Program-made: the position numbers and the translations under genes
Shown: one piece after another, positions 25,545 to 33,656 of the stretch
Position numbering within the stretch: position 1 is the stretch's first letter
How the letters are laid out: each line of letters opens with the position of its first letter
The notes under the pieces: generated by a model
Database searches by the model: none
What the model was told of the DNA's origin: nothing
The model's input: only the letters and a program-made list of their open reading frames with translations
Assembly: GCF_002849715.1 (NCBI RefSeq)
Contig: NZ_CP018863.1
Coordinates: 434,001-498,000 of the forward strand
Direction of reading: 5' to 3'
Length of the DNA stretch: 64,000 nucleotides
Source: Arthrobacter crystallopoietes
GTDB lineage: Bacteria; Actinomycetota; Actinomycetes; Actinomycetales; Micrococcaceae

Positions 25545-26904
25545 GGGGCTCCCCCTCCCCGTCCGGAACCCCGCTGGCGATGCCGGCGGCGAGCGTGTTG
25601 CCGTCCACGGGATCGATCACCAGGAAGGCGCCGGTCCGGCGGTGCCGTTCGTAGGCTTCGACCGGCAGCGCCGAAGCCAGCCGGATCTGCACGGTACCGA
25701 TGTCGTTGAGCCCCAGGTCCGCCGCCGGCTCGTGCGAAAAGCTGGCCAGATCCAACCGGCCGGTGATGGAGCGGACGAGCCCCTGGACGGTCCTGCTGCC
25801 ATGCTTGATCAGCACCTTGGCGCCCTCGCGCAGCGGCTTGGGCGAAAGCCAGCACAGAGAGGCCTGCAGGTCCTGGCTTGCCGCCGTAAAGGTGCCCGTT
25901 TCCACCAGCAGGTCGCCGCGGCTGATGTCGATGTCATCGCTGAGCCGCAGCACCACGGACTGCGGCGCGGAGGCCTCCGGCAGGGAGATGCCCGCGAAAT
26001 CGATGCCGGCCACCGACGTCGTTATTTGGGTCCCGACGGCGGAGCCGAGCACGGTGACGGTGTCGCCGACGCGGACCACACCGGAGGCCAGTTGCCCGGC
26101 GTAACCGCGGTAGTCGCGGAAGGCCTCGGGATCCAGACCCGGCGCCAGCGCCCCCTGCGGCCGGATGACCGACTGCACGGGGAACCGGAACGCTTCGAAT
26201 TCGTTCTCGAGTTCGTCCACCGCGGGCAGCGTTTCCAGCACCTCGAGCAGCGCCGGCCCGGTGTACCAGGGCGTGCGCGCCGAGAGCTCGACGACGTTAT
26301 CGCCTTCCAGTGCGGAGACCGGCACAACGCGCACGTCGGGCAGCCCCAGCTCGGCGGCGGCGCCCAGCAACTGTTCCTCCACATCCCGGAACACGGCCTC
26401 CCTGAACCCCACCAGGTCGATCTTGTTGACCGCGGCGACAATGTGCGGCACGCGCAGGAGCCGGGCGACGGCGAGGTGCCGCCGGGTCTGTTCCAGCACG
26501 CCCTTGCGGGCGTCGATAAGTACGACGACGGCATCCGCAGTGGATGCGCCGGTCACCGTGTTCTTGGTGTACTGCACGTGGCCCGGGCAGTCGGCCAGGA
26601 TGAAGCTGCGCTTTTCGGTGGCGAAGTAGCGGTAGGCGACATCGATGGTGATGCCCTGTTCCCGCTCGGCGCGCAGGCCGTCGGTCAGCAGGGCCAGGTC
26701 GATCTGCTGGCCCTGCCCGCTGCCGGACGCGGCTCCGCCGAAGCCGCGCTCGGCGCTGGTGCGGGTGACTGCCTCGAGCTGGTCCGCGAGGATCGATTTG
26801 CTGTCATGCAGCAGCCGGCCCACCAGTGTGGACTTGCCGTCGTCGACGGAGCCTGCCGTGGCGAAACGGAACAGCGTGGCGGTCTGGAGGTCGGTGGTGG
26901 TCAT
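25534..26904 (-). CDS. cysN: Sulfate adenylyltransferase subunit 1 (GTPase)
   Basis: 456 aa. G1 TAGSVDDGKSTLVGRLL, G2 region GITIDVAYRYF, G3 DCPGHVQ, G4 AVNKIDL and G5-like VSALEGDN. No APS-kinase domain follows, so it is a plain CysN rather than a CysNC fusion. With CysD it activates sulfate to APS, driven by GTP hydrolysis. Its ATG overlaps the cysD stop (TAATG). Part of the cys/ssu operon. Confidence 0.95.
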   Translation of the reverse strand: MTTTDLQTATLFRFATAGSVDDGKSTLVGRLLHDSKSILADQLEAVTRTSAERGFGGAASGSGQGQQIDLALLTDGLRAEREQGITIDVAYRYFATEKRSFILADCPGHVQYTKNTVTGASTADAVVVLIDARKGVLEQTRRHLAVARLLRVPHIVAAVNKIDLVGFREAVFRDVEEQLLGAAAELGLPDVRVVPVSALEGDNVVELSARTPWYTGPALLEVLETLPAVDELENEFEAFRFPVQSVIRPQGALAPGLDPEAFRDYRGYAGQLASGVVRVGDTVTVLGSAVGTQITTSVAGIDFAGISLPEASAPQSVVLRLSDDIDISRGDLLVETGTFTAASQDLQASLCWLSPKPLREGAKVLIKHGSRTVQGLVRSITGRLDLASFSHEPAADLGLNDIGTVQIRLASALPVEAYERHRRTGAFLVIDPVDGNTLAAGIASGVPDGEGEPRGG

Positions 26905-27872
26905 TAAAAGTACCCGTCCTTCTTGCGGTCTTCCATGGCGGCCTCGGAGATGCGGTCATCGGCCCGGGTGGCGCCACGTTCGGTCAGGGTGGAGGCCGCG
27001 ACTTCGATGACGACGTCGTGCGCGGTGGCGGCGGCTGATTCCACGGCGCCGGTGCAGGACATGTCCCCTACCGTCCGGTAGCGCACCCTTTTGGTCAGCA
27101 CTTCCTCGCCGTCGCGCGGCCGGGACACGTCGCCGACCGCCCGCCACATGCCGTCCCGCCGGAACACTTCGCGTTCGTGGGCGTAGTAGAGGCCCGGCAG
27201 CTCGATGCCTTCGCGCTCGATGTAGCGCCAGACGTCCAGCTCGGTCCAGTTGGAGATCGGGAAGGCGCGGACGTGCTGGCCCACGGTATGCCGGCCGTTG
27301 TAGAGGTTCCAGAGTTCGGGGCGCTGGTTGCGCGGGTCCCACTGGCCGAACTCGTCGCGCAGGCTCAGGATCCGTTCCTTCGCCCGTGCCTTGTCCTCGT
27401 CCCGCCGGCCGCCGCCGAACACCGCGTCGAACCGGTGGCGCGAAATCGCGTCCAGCAGGGGCACCGTCTGCAGCGGGTTGCGGGTGCCGTCCGCCCGCTC
27501 GGACAGTTCGCCGCGGTCGATGAACTCCTGCACGCTGCCCACCACCAGGCGGAGCCCCAGCCTTTCCACTGTCCTGTCGCGGAATTCGAGCACTTCGGGG
27601 AAGTTATGGCCGGTGTCCACATGCAGCACAGGGAACGGCACCTTGCCGGGCCAGAAGGCCTTGGTGGCCAGGTGCAGCATCAGCACGGAATCCTTGCCGC
27701 CGGAGAACAGCAGGGCCGGCCGCTCAAACTCGGCGACCACCTCGCGGATGATGTGGATGGCCTCGGATTCCAGCGCGTCCAGCGAGGACAGCGCGGCGCG
27801 CGGGGCGCGGGCCGCCGTGCCTGTAGGCGCCTCACCGGGCAAACGGTCTTCAGTCAGGTAAGTGGTGTTCAT
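26904..27872 (-). CDS. cysD: Sulfate adenylyltransferase subunit 2
   Basis: 322 aa from ATG 27872 (ATGA overlap with cysH). PP-loop motif LLFSGGKDSVLMLHLA near residue 52, then HVDTGHNFPEV and GGGRRDEDKARAKER, with the C-terminal KKDGYF end typical of CysD. An N-terminal extension of about 25 residues is Ala/Thr-rich. Forms the heterodimer with CysN that makes APS from ATP and sulfate. Confidence 0.95.
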   Translation of the reverse strand: MNTTYLTEDRLPGEAPTGTAARAPRAALSSLDALESEAIHIIREVVAEFERPALLFSGGKDSVLMLHLATKAFWPGKVPFPVLHVDTGHNFPEVLEFRDRTVERLGLRLVVGSVQEFIDRGELSERADGTRNPLQTVPLLDAISRHRFDAVFGGGRRDEDKARAKERILSLRDEFGQWDPRNQRPELWNLYNGRHTVGQHVRAFPISNWTELDVWRYIEREGIELPGLYYAHEREVFRRDGMWRAVGDVSRPRDGEEVLTKRVRYRTVGDMSCTGAVESAAATAHDVVIEVAASTLTERGATRADDRISEAAMEDRKKDGYF

Positions 27873-28606
27873 TGGTGGATTCCGCATTCCGTCTTGGCGA
27901 GGCCAGCCCAGCGGCCGGCACGGGGGTCTTCGCCCGGGGCAACCGGGCGGGTGCAGGGCTTGCATCCGATGGACGGATAGCCGTTGGAGAGCAGCAGGTT
28001 CACCGGCACGCCGTTCCGGCCGGCGTACTCCAGCAGGTCATCGAAACTCCAGCCGGCCAACGGGTTGACCTTGACCAGGGCATGCGCGCTGTCCCAGGTG
28101 ACGAGTTCGGTGTTGGTCCGGGTGGGTGCCTCGTCGCGGCGGACGCCGGTGAACCAGACGCCGTAGCCGGACAGTGCCTTTTTCAGCGGGCGCATTTTGC
28201 GCAGCTCGCAGCACAAGGCCGCGTCGCGCGAGAACAGGTCCGTGCCGAGGCTACGGTCCTGCTCGGCCACTGTCTGCTCCGGCAGCACGTCGACCACCCT
28301 TACGTCCAGCGAGCGCGCTACCTCGTCGCGGGTGGCCTGGGTTTCCGGGAAATGGTAGCCGGTCTCCAGGAACAGGACATCGACGCCGGGCAGCTGCTGC
28401 GCGACCAGATGCGGCAGCACGGCATCGGCCATCGAGCAGGCGACGGCGGCCTCGGCTGTGCCGAAGTTCCGTGCCACCCAGGCAACAACTTCGGGTGCCG
28501 GAGCGTCCCAGCCCAGCTCGGCCGCCCCGGCGTCGGCCAGCGCGTGCAGCTGCTCCTCGCTGCGGGAACGGGATGACGATGTGGCAGTGGTTGGACGTGC
28601 GGTCAT
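27869..28606 (-). CDS. cysH: Adenylyl-sulfate reductase (assimilatory, 4Fe-4S type)
   Basis: 245 aa from ATG 28606 (ATGA overlap with sir). The paired cysteines ALCCELRKM and GCKPCTRP are the ligands of the 4Fe-4S cluster found in APS-type reductases, and the C-terminal ECGIHQ carries the catalytic Cys. This marks it as reducing APS rather than PAPS, which agrees with the absence of APS kinase nearby. Other motifs are ETGYHFPET and TGVRRDEA. Thioredoxin-dependent, cytosolic. Confidence 0.93.
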   Translation of the reverse strand: MTARPTTATSSSRSRSEEQLHALADAGAAELGWDAPAPEVVAWVARNFGTAEAAVACSMADAVLPHLVAQQLPGVDVLFLETGYHFPETQATRDEVARSLDVRVVDVLPEQTVAEQDRSLGTDLFSRDAALCCELRKMRPLKKALSGYGVWFTGVRRDEAPTRTNTELVTWDSAHALVKVNPLAGWSFDDLLEYAGRNGVPVNLLLSNGYPSIGCKPCTRPVAPGEDPRAGRWAGLAKTECGIHQ

Positions 28607-30327
28607 TTCAGTGCTCCTTCCTCGGCGCGGTGCGCCCATTGCGCGAAGGTCTCGTCGTCGTGCTTTGCGGCGGTGTACTGCCGGATGAGCCGTTCCACGT
28701 AGTCGACCAGGCCATCGGCCGTGACCTTCAGTCCCCGGACGGTCCGGCCCAGGCCAGGTTCCGCACGGTCCACTGCAGCCAGTCCCCCGCCGAGGTGGAC
28801 CTGGAAGCCCGGGGTCTGCCCGCCGTTGCCGTCCGGCAGCAGCTGGCCCTTGAGCCCGATGTCGGCGGTCTGGATCCGGGCGCACGAGTTCGGGCAGCCG
28901 TTAATGTTCAGGCTCAGCTGCTGCGGCAGTTCCCCGCTGTCCGCGAGGTCCTTGAGCCGGGTTTCCAGCTCGGTGATCGCCGCGGCGGCGGTGGTCTTGG
29001 TGTCCACGATGGCGAGCTTGCAGAACTCGATCCCGGTGCACGCGATGGTGCCGCGGCGGAACAGCGAGGGCGCGGAGCTGAGGCCGAGCCTGTCGAGTTC
29101 AGCCCTCAGCTCCGCCACGTGTTCCTCGGCGATGTCCAGCAGCACCAGTTTCTGGTGCGGTGTGGTCCGCAGCCGGTAGGAACCCCTGGCCTCCAGCAGG
29201 TCGGCCAGCTGGACCAGCGTGCTGCCGGAAACGCGCCCCACCACCGGCGTGACGCCGAGGTAGAACCGGCCGTCCTTCTGCCGGTGCACCCCAACATGGT
29301 CCCCGGGCGAGGTGGGCTTGTGCGCGGCCGGGCCGTCCGGCAGCGGGGCGGAGAGGTACTCCTCCTCCAGCACGGCACGGAACTTCTCCGGCCCCCAGTC
29401 GGCCAGCAGGTATTTCAGCCGGGCCTTGTTGCGCAGCCGCCGGTAGCCGTAGTCACGGAAGATGCTGGTGACGCCTACCCATACTTCGGCCGTGCGCTCC
29501 GGCGGGACGAAGACGCCCAGCCGTTCGGCCAACCGCGGATTGGTGGACAGCCCGCCGCCCACCCAGAGGTCGTAACCGGGACCGAACTCGGGGTGCACCA
29601 CGCCCACCAGTGCGAAGTCGTTGATTTCGTGGACCACGTCCTGGCTCGGATGCCCGGTGATGGCGGTCTTGTATTTGCGCGGCAGGTTGGCGAATGACTC
29701 GTCGCCGATGTAGCGCTCGGCGATTTCCCGGATGGCCGGCGTCGGATCGATGATCTCGTCCGCCGCGATGCCCGCCACGGGGGAACCGAGGATGACGCGC
29801 GGCACGTCGCCGCAGGCTTCGGTGGTGGAGAGTCCGGCCGCCTCCAGCCGGTTCCAGATTTCGGGTACGTCCTCCACCCGGATCCAGTGCAGCTGGATGT
29901 TCTGCCGGTCCGTCAGGTCCGCAGTGTCCCGCGCGAACTCCGTGGAGATCCCGCCGATCACCCGCAGCTGGTCGGTACTCAGCACACCGCCGTCGATGCG
30001 CACGCGGAGCATGAAGTACTTGTCTTCGAGTTCGTGCGGTTCCAGCGTGGCGGTCTTGCCGCCGTCGATCCCCGGCCGGCGCTGGGTATACAGGCCCCAC
30101 CATCGGAAGCGGCCGTGCAGGTCCGTGGCCTCGATGGAGTCGAAGCCGCCCTTGGCGTAGATCTGCTCGATCCGCTGGCGGACATTGAGCCCGCCGTCCT
30201 GCTGCTTCCATTCCTCGTTGCCGTTCAGCGGCTCGGTTCCGTCGACCTTCCACTGGCCGTGCGGCTTCGTGGGCGGACGGGACGGCCTGCCGGTTCTGGT
30301 CTCTGCGGATGCTGCTGGTGCGCTCAT
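28603..30327 (-). CDS. sir: Ferredoxin-dependent sulfite reductase
   Basis: 574 aa from ATG 30327. Tandem ferrodoxin-like and sirohaem/4Fe-4S repeats; the cluster cysteines are in CTGIEFCKLA (C-x5-C) and NGCPNSCAR (C-x3-C), near residues 450-500. HWIRVEDVPEIW and RNIQLH-like DRQNIQLHWI match SirA/NirA proteins of mycobacteria. Reduces sulfite to sulfide with six electrons from ferredoxin; the in-operon FprA is a plausible source of reduced ferredoxin. A nitrite reductase role is less likely given the cys context. Confidence 0.92.
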   Translation of the reverse strand: MSAPAASAETRTGRPSRPPTKPHGQWKVDGTEPLNGNEEWKQQDGGLNVRQRIEQIYAKGGFDSIEATDLHGRFRWWGLYTQRRPGIDGGKTATLEPHELEDKYFMLRVRIDGGVLSTDQLRVIGGISTEFARDTADLTDRQNIQLHWIRVEDVPEIWNRLEAAGLSTTEACGDVPRVILGSPVAGIAADEIIDPTPAIREIAERYIGDESFANLPRKYKTAITGHPSQDVVHEINDFALVGVVHPEFGPGYDLWVGGGLSTNPRLAERLGVFVPPERTAEVWVGVTSIFRDYGYRRLRNKARLKYLLADWGPEKFRAVLEEEYLSAPLPDGPAAHKPTSPGDHVGVHRQKDGRFYLGVTPVVGRVSGSTLVQLADLLEARGSYRLRTTPHQKLVLLDIAEEHVAELRAELDRLGLSSAPSLFRRGTIACTGIEFCKLAIVDTKTTAAAAITELETRLKDLADSGELPQQLSLNINGCPNSCARIQTADIGLKGQLLPDGNGGQTPGFQVHLGGGLAAVDRAEPGLGRTVRGLKVTADGLVDYVERLIRQYTAAKHDDETFAQWAHRAEEGALK

Positions 30328-30440
30328 AGTGGACGAGCGTACGGAGCCCGCCGGACCGGCGACAATGCTCCCGAAACATCCGGTCACGGCCTGTTGCGCG
30401 ACGTATTGTGCGGAAATATTGCCCGTCTTCCGACGACTTA

Positions 30441-31184
30441 TTACGCGCTTCCCGTAATGAAAGAGTCCCGGGTGAAGTTCGCTGCCACGGCAGCGTCGTA
30501 ACGGTCCAGCACCAGCTGGGCCAGGACCGGGTGCGGCAGCAGCGGTCCGGTGACGATGTCCGCACCGGCGTCGGCAAGTTTGTCATGGAAGAACCCCGGC
30601 GCCAGCAGGTAGGATGCCACCGCCACCCGCGCAGACCCCACTCCGGCGGATCCCGCTGTAGCCGATTCCTGCCGGGCAGCTGCCACGGCCTCGGCAACGG
30701 ACGGCTTTGCCGAGGCACCGAAGCCGGCGGTCACCGGACCGGACCGCAGCTTACGCAGCATGCCGGCCAGTTCCGCCACGGCTCCCGCTGCCGCCGTCAG
30801 GCTGGACCCGGCCGCGGCCAGCACCACGGCGTCGTCGTTGGCTGCCCCCGACTCCGCCAGGCGTTCCTGCAGCAGTGCGGCCAGCCGCTCATCGGGCCCC
30901 AGCGGTTCCGCCGCGCAGGTAGCCGGGCGGCTCGCCACCGTCTGCCGGATGTCCACGCTCGTGTGGTAGCCCGCGGAGAGCAACAGCGGAACAACGACGA
31001 CGGGGCGGCCGGCCGGCAAGGCGGCCACGACGTCGGGCAGCGCCGGCTCCTGCACATCCACATAGGCCTCGAGCACCTCGGTCCCCGGCCGCAACCGGGC
31101 CACCTCGTGGCGGAGGGCATCGATGGCACGGCGGCCTGCCGGATTGGACGTTCCGTGCGCGCAGGCAATCAGGACAGGTGGCAT
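30441..31184 (-). CDS. Sirohydrochlorin chelatase (CbiX/SirB-like)
   Basis: 247 aa from ATG 31184; a much longer open frame upstream runs antisense through the neighbouring gene and is rejected. Two CbiX-type repeats: LIACAHGTSNPAGRRA with the metal-binding His at the start, VVVPLLLSAGYHTSVDI with a second His, and the second repeat ending APGFFHDKL. Inserts iron (or cobalt) into sirohydrochlorin. It lies upstream of sir with 113 bases between, so it presumably supplies sirohaem for sulfite reductase. TATTGT at 31193-31198 is a possible -10 box that would make the mRNA almost leaderless. Confidence 0.88.
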   Translation of the reverse strand: MPPVLIACAHGTSNPAGRRAIDALRHEVARLRPGTEVLEAYVDVQEPALPDVVAALPAGRPVVVVPLLLSAGYHTSVDIRQTVASRPATCAAEPLGPDERLAALLQERLAESGAANDDAVVLAAAGSSLTAAAGAVAELAGMLRKLRSGPVTAGFGASAKPSVAEAVAAARQESATAGSAGVGSARVAVASYLLAPGFFHDKLADAGADIVTGPLLPHPVLAQLVLDRYDAAVAANFTRDSFITGSA

Positions 31185-31253
31185 GAGCCAATACAATAGC
31201 GGTAGTTTCGCCGTGGTCTTGCCATATCCGAGTACAGGCACAAGGCTTGGGCC

Positions 31254-31877
31254 ATGGCACACGAAACGCATGAAAGCCGGACGCACAGCTGGCTGGGTGA
31301 GGACGACCCGAGCCGGGCGGAATCGGCCACGATCAACCTCGAGCCCGAACGGCTGACCGCCCACGGCGCTTTCCGCACCTCCGAATACGCCGCCAGCTGG
31401 TCGCTGACCACCACGCAGAACTGGTTCACCGAGCGCCTGATGGTCACGGTGCACGGCCAGGGCTGGAGCCGCCACCTGGAATTGCTGCGCGCGACCAGCG
31501 GCGAGTGGAGCGCGGACGCGCGCGCCTGGGGCACCGTGGACCTGCCCGAGCCGGGGCTGGCGGATCCGTCCGCGCTGGTCGGGGCGGTGGACTGCGACCT
31601 GGGGCTGTGCCCGGTCACCAACACCATGCCGATCCTTCGCCTGGGCCTGGTCCATGACGAGCAGGTCTCCGCGGACCTCGCCGTCGCGTTCGTGCGGATG
31701 CCCAGCCTGGAGGTGGTTCCCGCCCTGCAGCGCTACACCGGAATCAAGGCGTACGACGACGTCACCGGCACCGCGCTGGTCGGTTTCGATTCGGGCAACT
31801 TCAGCGCCGAAGTCACGGTGGACGCGGACGGCATCGTGGTTGACTACCCCGGGCTGACACAGCGCCGCCGAAGCTGA
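31254..31877 (+). CDS. Putative glycolipid-binding protein (DUF1089-like)
   Basis: 207 aa, soluble beta-rich protein without a signal peptide. WSLTTTQNWFTERLMVTVHGQGW, of which the core QNWFTERLMVTV is visible near residue 60, DCDLGLCPVTNTMPILR near 120 and the YTGIKAYDDV segment near 165 match the family called putative glycolipid-binding (PF06475). Divergent from the chelatase gene and 82 bases before the SUKH-like gene. No biochemical role can be read from context. Confidence 0.8.
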   Translation: MAHETHESRTHSWLGEDDPSRAESATINLEPERLTAHGAFRTSEYAASWSLTTTQNWFTERLMVTVHGQGWSRHLELLRATSGEWSADARAWGTVDLPEPGLADPSALVGAVDCDLGLCPVTNTMPILRLGLVHDEQVSADLAVAFVRMPSLEVVPALQRYTGIKAYDDVTGTALVGFDSGNFSAEVTVDADGIVVDYPGLTQRRRS

Positions 31878-31959
31878 GGCCACAGGGGTAACAGGGCTGG
31901 CCAACGGGCACCCGCGGGTAGGATGGTGAGCGACCCACCCCACCAGTCAAGGAGCCCCC

Positions 31960-32403
31960 ATGCCCGAAATGTTCGTGGACAAGTTCCGTGCCCTCGTCCC
32001 CAAGTACCTGGGCCGGAAGTGGAGCGAAGAAGACGGCATCTCCTACGACGAACTCGAAGGCCTCCTCGGCGAACACAAGTTCCAGGTTCCGCAGGCCCTG
32101 GTGGAGTTCTACCACGCGCTGGGCGGCTGCGAGGACCTGATGGAAGCCCACGATTTCTTCTGGGATCCGGACGAGCTGGAAATCGAGGACGGCTTCCTGC
32201 TCTTCCTGGACGAGATGGATGAGGAAGCCAACTGGGGCTTCCGGACCGAGCACCTTGCCGTTCCCGACCCGATCGTCTGGATCCGTACCAACACCGGCAA
32301 GCAGCGCTGGCAGAGCGAGGAATCCACCTTCAGCGAGTTCGTCTTCGACATGTTCGACTGGGTCTTCAATGACGATGAGAACGACGACGACCTGCAAGAC
32401 TGA
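31960..32403 (+). CDS. SMI1/KNR4 (SUKH)-like protein
   Basis: 147 aa, very acidic with a DDENDDDLQD tail. LPQAL-like VPQALVEFYHALGGCEDLM, then DPDELEIEDGFLLFLDEMD and WGFRTEHL...DPIVW, follow the pattern of the SUKH fold. SUKH proteins often serve as immunity proteins against nuclease toxins in contact-dependent and type VII systems. Here the gene is cotranscribed with a HIT gene (3 bases apart), about 29 kb from the toxin, so immunity is only a possibility. Confidence 0.65.
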   Translation: MPEMFVDKFRALVPKYLGRKWSEEDGISYDELEGLLGEHKFQVPQALVEFYHALGGCEDLMEAHDFFWDPDELEIEDGFLLFLDEMDEEANWGFRTEHLAVPDPIVWIRTNTGKQRWQSEESTFSEFVFDMFDWVFNDDENDDDLQD

Positions 32404-32406
32404 CCC

Positions 32407-32883
32407 ATGATCTGGCCGAGCCACGCTCCCGAAAATTACCAGTGCCCCTTCTGCGACTTTGCCTCCGGCGAGTTCCGGTTCCAGAAGAACCTTTGCCGCC
32501 CGGAGGATCTGGTGGCCTCCACGGACCTGGCCATGGCTTGGATTGCTTCGCACGGCTTTGAACCCGAACCCGGGCACGTGCTGGTGGGGCCGAAGGAACA
32601 CTTTGAGTTGCTCTACGACATGCCGGACGACGTCCTGGCAGAGATCGCGTCGCTAAGCCGGGACGTCGCCGTCGCCATGAAGAAGGCCTGGCAGCCGGAC
32701 GGTATTACCACCCGGCAGCACAACGAGCCCGCCGGGAGCCAGCACGTCTGGCACTACCACCAGCATGTGCTGCCCCGCTGGCACGACGACGGACTGTACT
32801 TCACGCCGCAGCGCCCCATCGTGGATCCCGCCATCCGGGCGCGCAAAGCGGCCGAACTCCGGGCGGTCATGGCGCAGCGCTGA
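32407..32883 (+). CDS. HIT-family protein
   Basis: 158 aa. The histidine triad HYHQHVLPR is visible near residue 118, preceded by QHVW. CPFCDFASGEF at the start has a CxxC pair reminiscent of the zinc site of some HIT proteins. Fold and length fit HIT nucleotide hydrolases/transferases acting on AMP derivatives, though substrate is unknown. Follows the SUKH-like gene by 3 bases. Confidence 0.85.
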   Translation: MIWPSHAPENYQCPFCDFASGEFRFQKNLCRPEDLVASTDLAMAWIASHGFEPEPGHVLVGPKEHFELLYDMPDDVLAEIASLSRDVAVAMKKAWQPDGITTRQHNEPAGSQHVWHYHQHVLPRWHDDGLYFTPQRPIVDPAIRARKAAELRAVMAQR

Positions 32884-32935
32884 CCGCCAGTGTGAGCCGG
32901 AGTCGGGGCTTGTTCACGGCCTGCGACGGAGCGCC

Positions 32936-33556
32936 TCAGGCGTCTTCGCGGTTAGGGTTCTCCAGCCGGAAGAAATTGGAGTCGGTGCCGTCGGTGCGCT
33001 GTTCCTGGTAGATGAAGTTCAGCCGGCGCTCGTCGAAGGTCTTGAACCATTCGTCCCAGCTCACGTGCTGCAGGTCCTGGCTTTCCCCGCCGAAGTCGAA
33101 CCGCAGGACGCCCAGGTGGTCATCGTGCTCGGTGCCGCTGACGGTGGCTGGGGTGGCGTTGCGTTCCTCGGCCCATTGCTTGATCACCTCGTGGTGCGTG
33201 GTGACCAGGCTGCGGCCTTCCCGCTCCGGTTCGTCTTCCGGGGACGTCACTTCCTGCGAATACTTCAGCGAGTCCGAGCTGTCCGGGCCGGTGCGGACCT
33301 TGCCACCGTCGGGACCGGCACCCGCATCCCCGCTGTCCCCGCGCTCGCCGTCACCATCGCCGCCGGAAGCCGGCCTGCCGCCGTCGTTCTTCGCCGCTGC
33401 CAAAGCGTCGACCAGGTCTTCCTTTTTCATGTCGTGGACGCCGCTGACCCCGGCCTCTTTGGCCGCGTCGCGCAGGTCGTCCACCTTGATATTGCGGAGT
33501 TCGGTCTCGCTGACGTCCGGGGTGTCCGGAGTCTGGTTGCCTGGTTTTTCAGCCAC
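32936..33556 (-). CDS. Rho-N (SAP-like) domain protein with acidic linker
   Basis: 206 aa from GTG 33556, selected because AAAGGA lies 9 bases upstream; a longer frame to 33676 has no better site. Residues about 20-55 (VDDLRDAAKEAGVSGVHDM, KKEDLVDAL) form a Rho termination factor N-terminal/SAP-like helical domain. Residues about 60-115 are a disordered Gly/Asp/Pro stretch. The C-terminal 90 residues (EHDDHLGVLRFDFGG, NREDA end) form a compact domain I do not recognise. Rho-N domains bind nucleic acids, so a chromatin or RNA-linked role is possible. Confidence 0.75.
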   Translation of the reverse strand: MAEKPGNQTPDTPDVSETELRNIKVDDLRDAAKEAGVSGVHDMKKEDLVDALAAAKNDGGRPASGGDGDGERGDSGDAGAGPDGGKVRTGPDSSDSLKYSQEVTSPEDEPEREGRSLVTTHHEVIKQWAEERNATPATVSGTEHDDHLGVLRFDFGGESQDLQHVSWDEWFKTFDERRLNFIYQEQRTDGTDSNFFRLENPNREDA

Positions 33557-33656
33557 GGAAGCCGTCCTTTCCACAGAGGTTGCCTTATTATGCGAACCTA
33601 CTGCAGTTGCGCTCCGGCCACTAGGGGAAGTCCCGCATTGGCCAAGGCGTGCCGGA

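Noticed and set aside
31185..31943. N-terminal extension of the chelatase frame to 500 codons.
   Set aside because: It is antisense to the glycolipid-binding-like gene; the CbiX fold begins at 31184.
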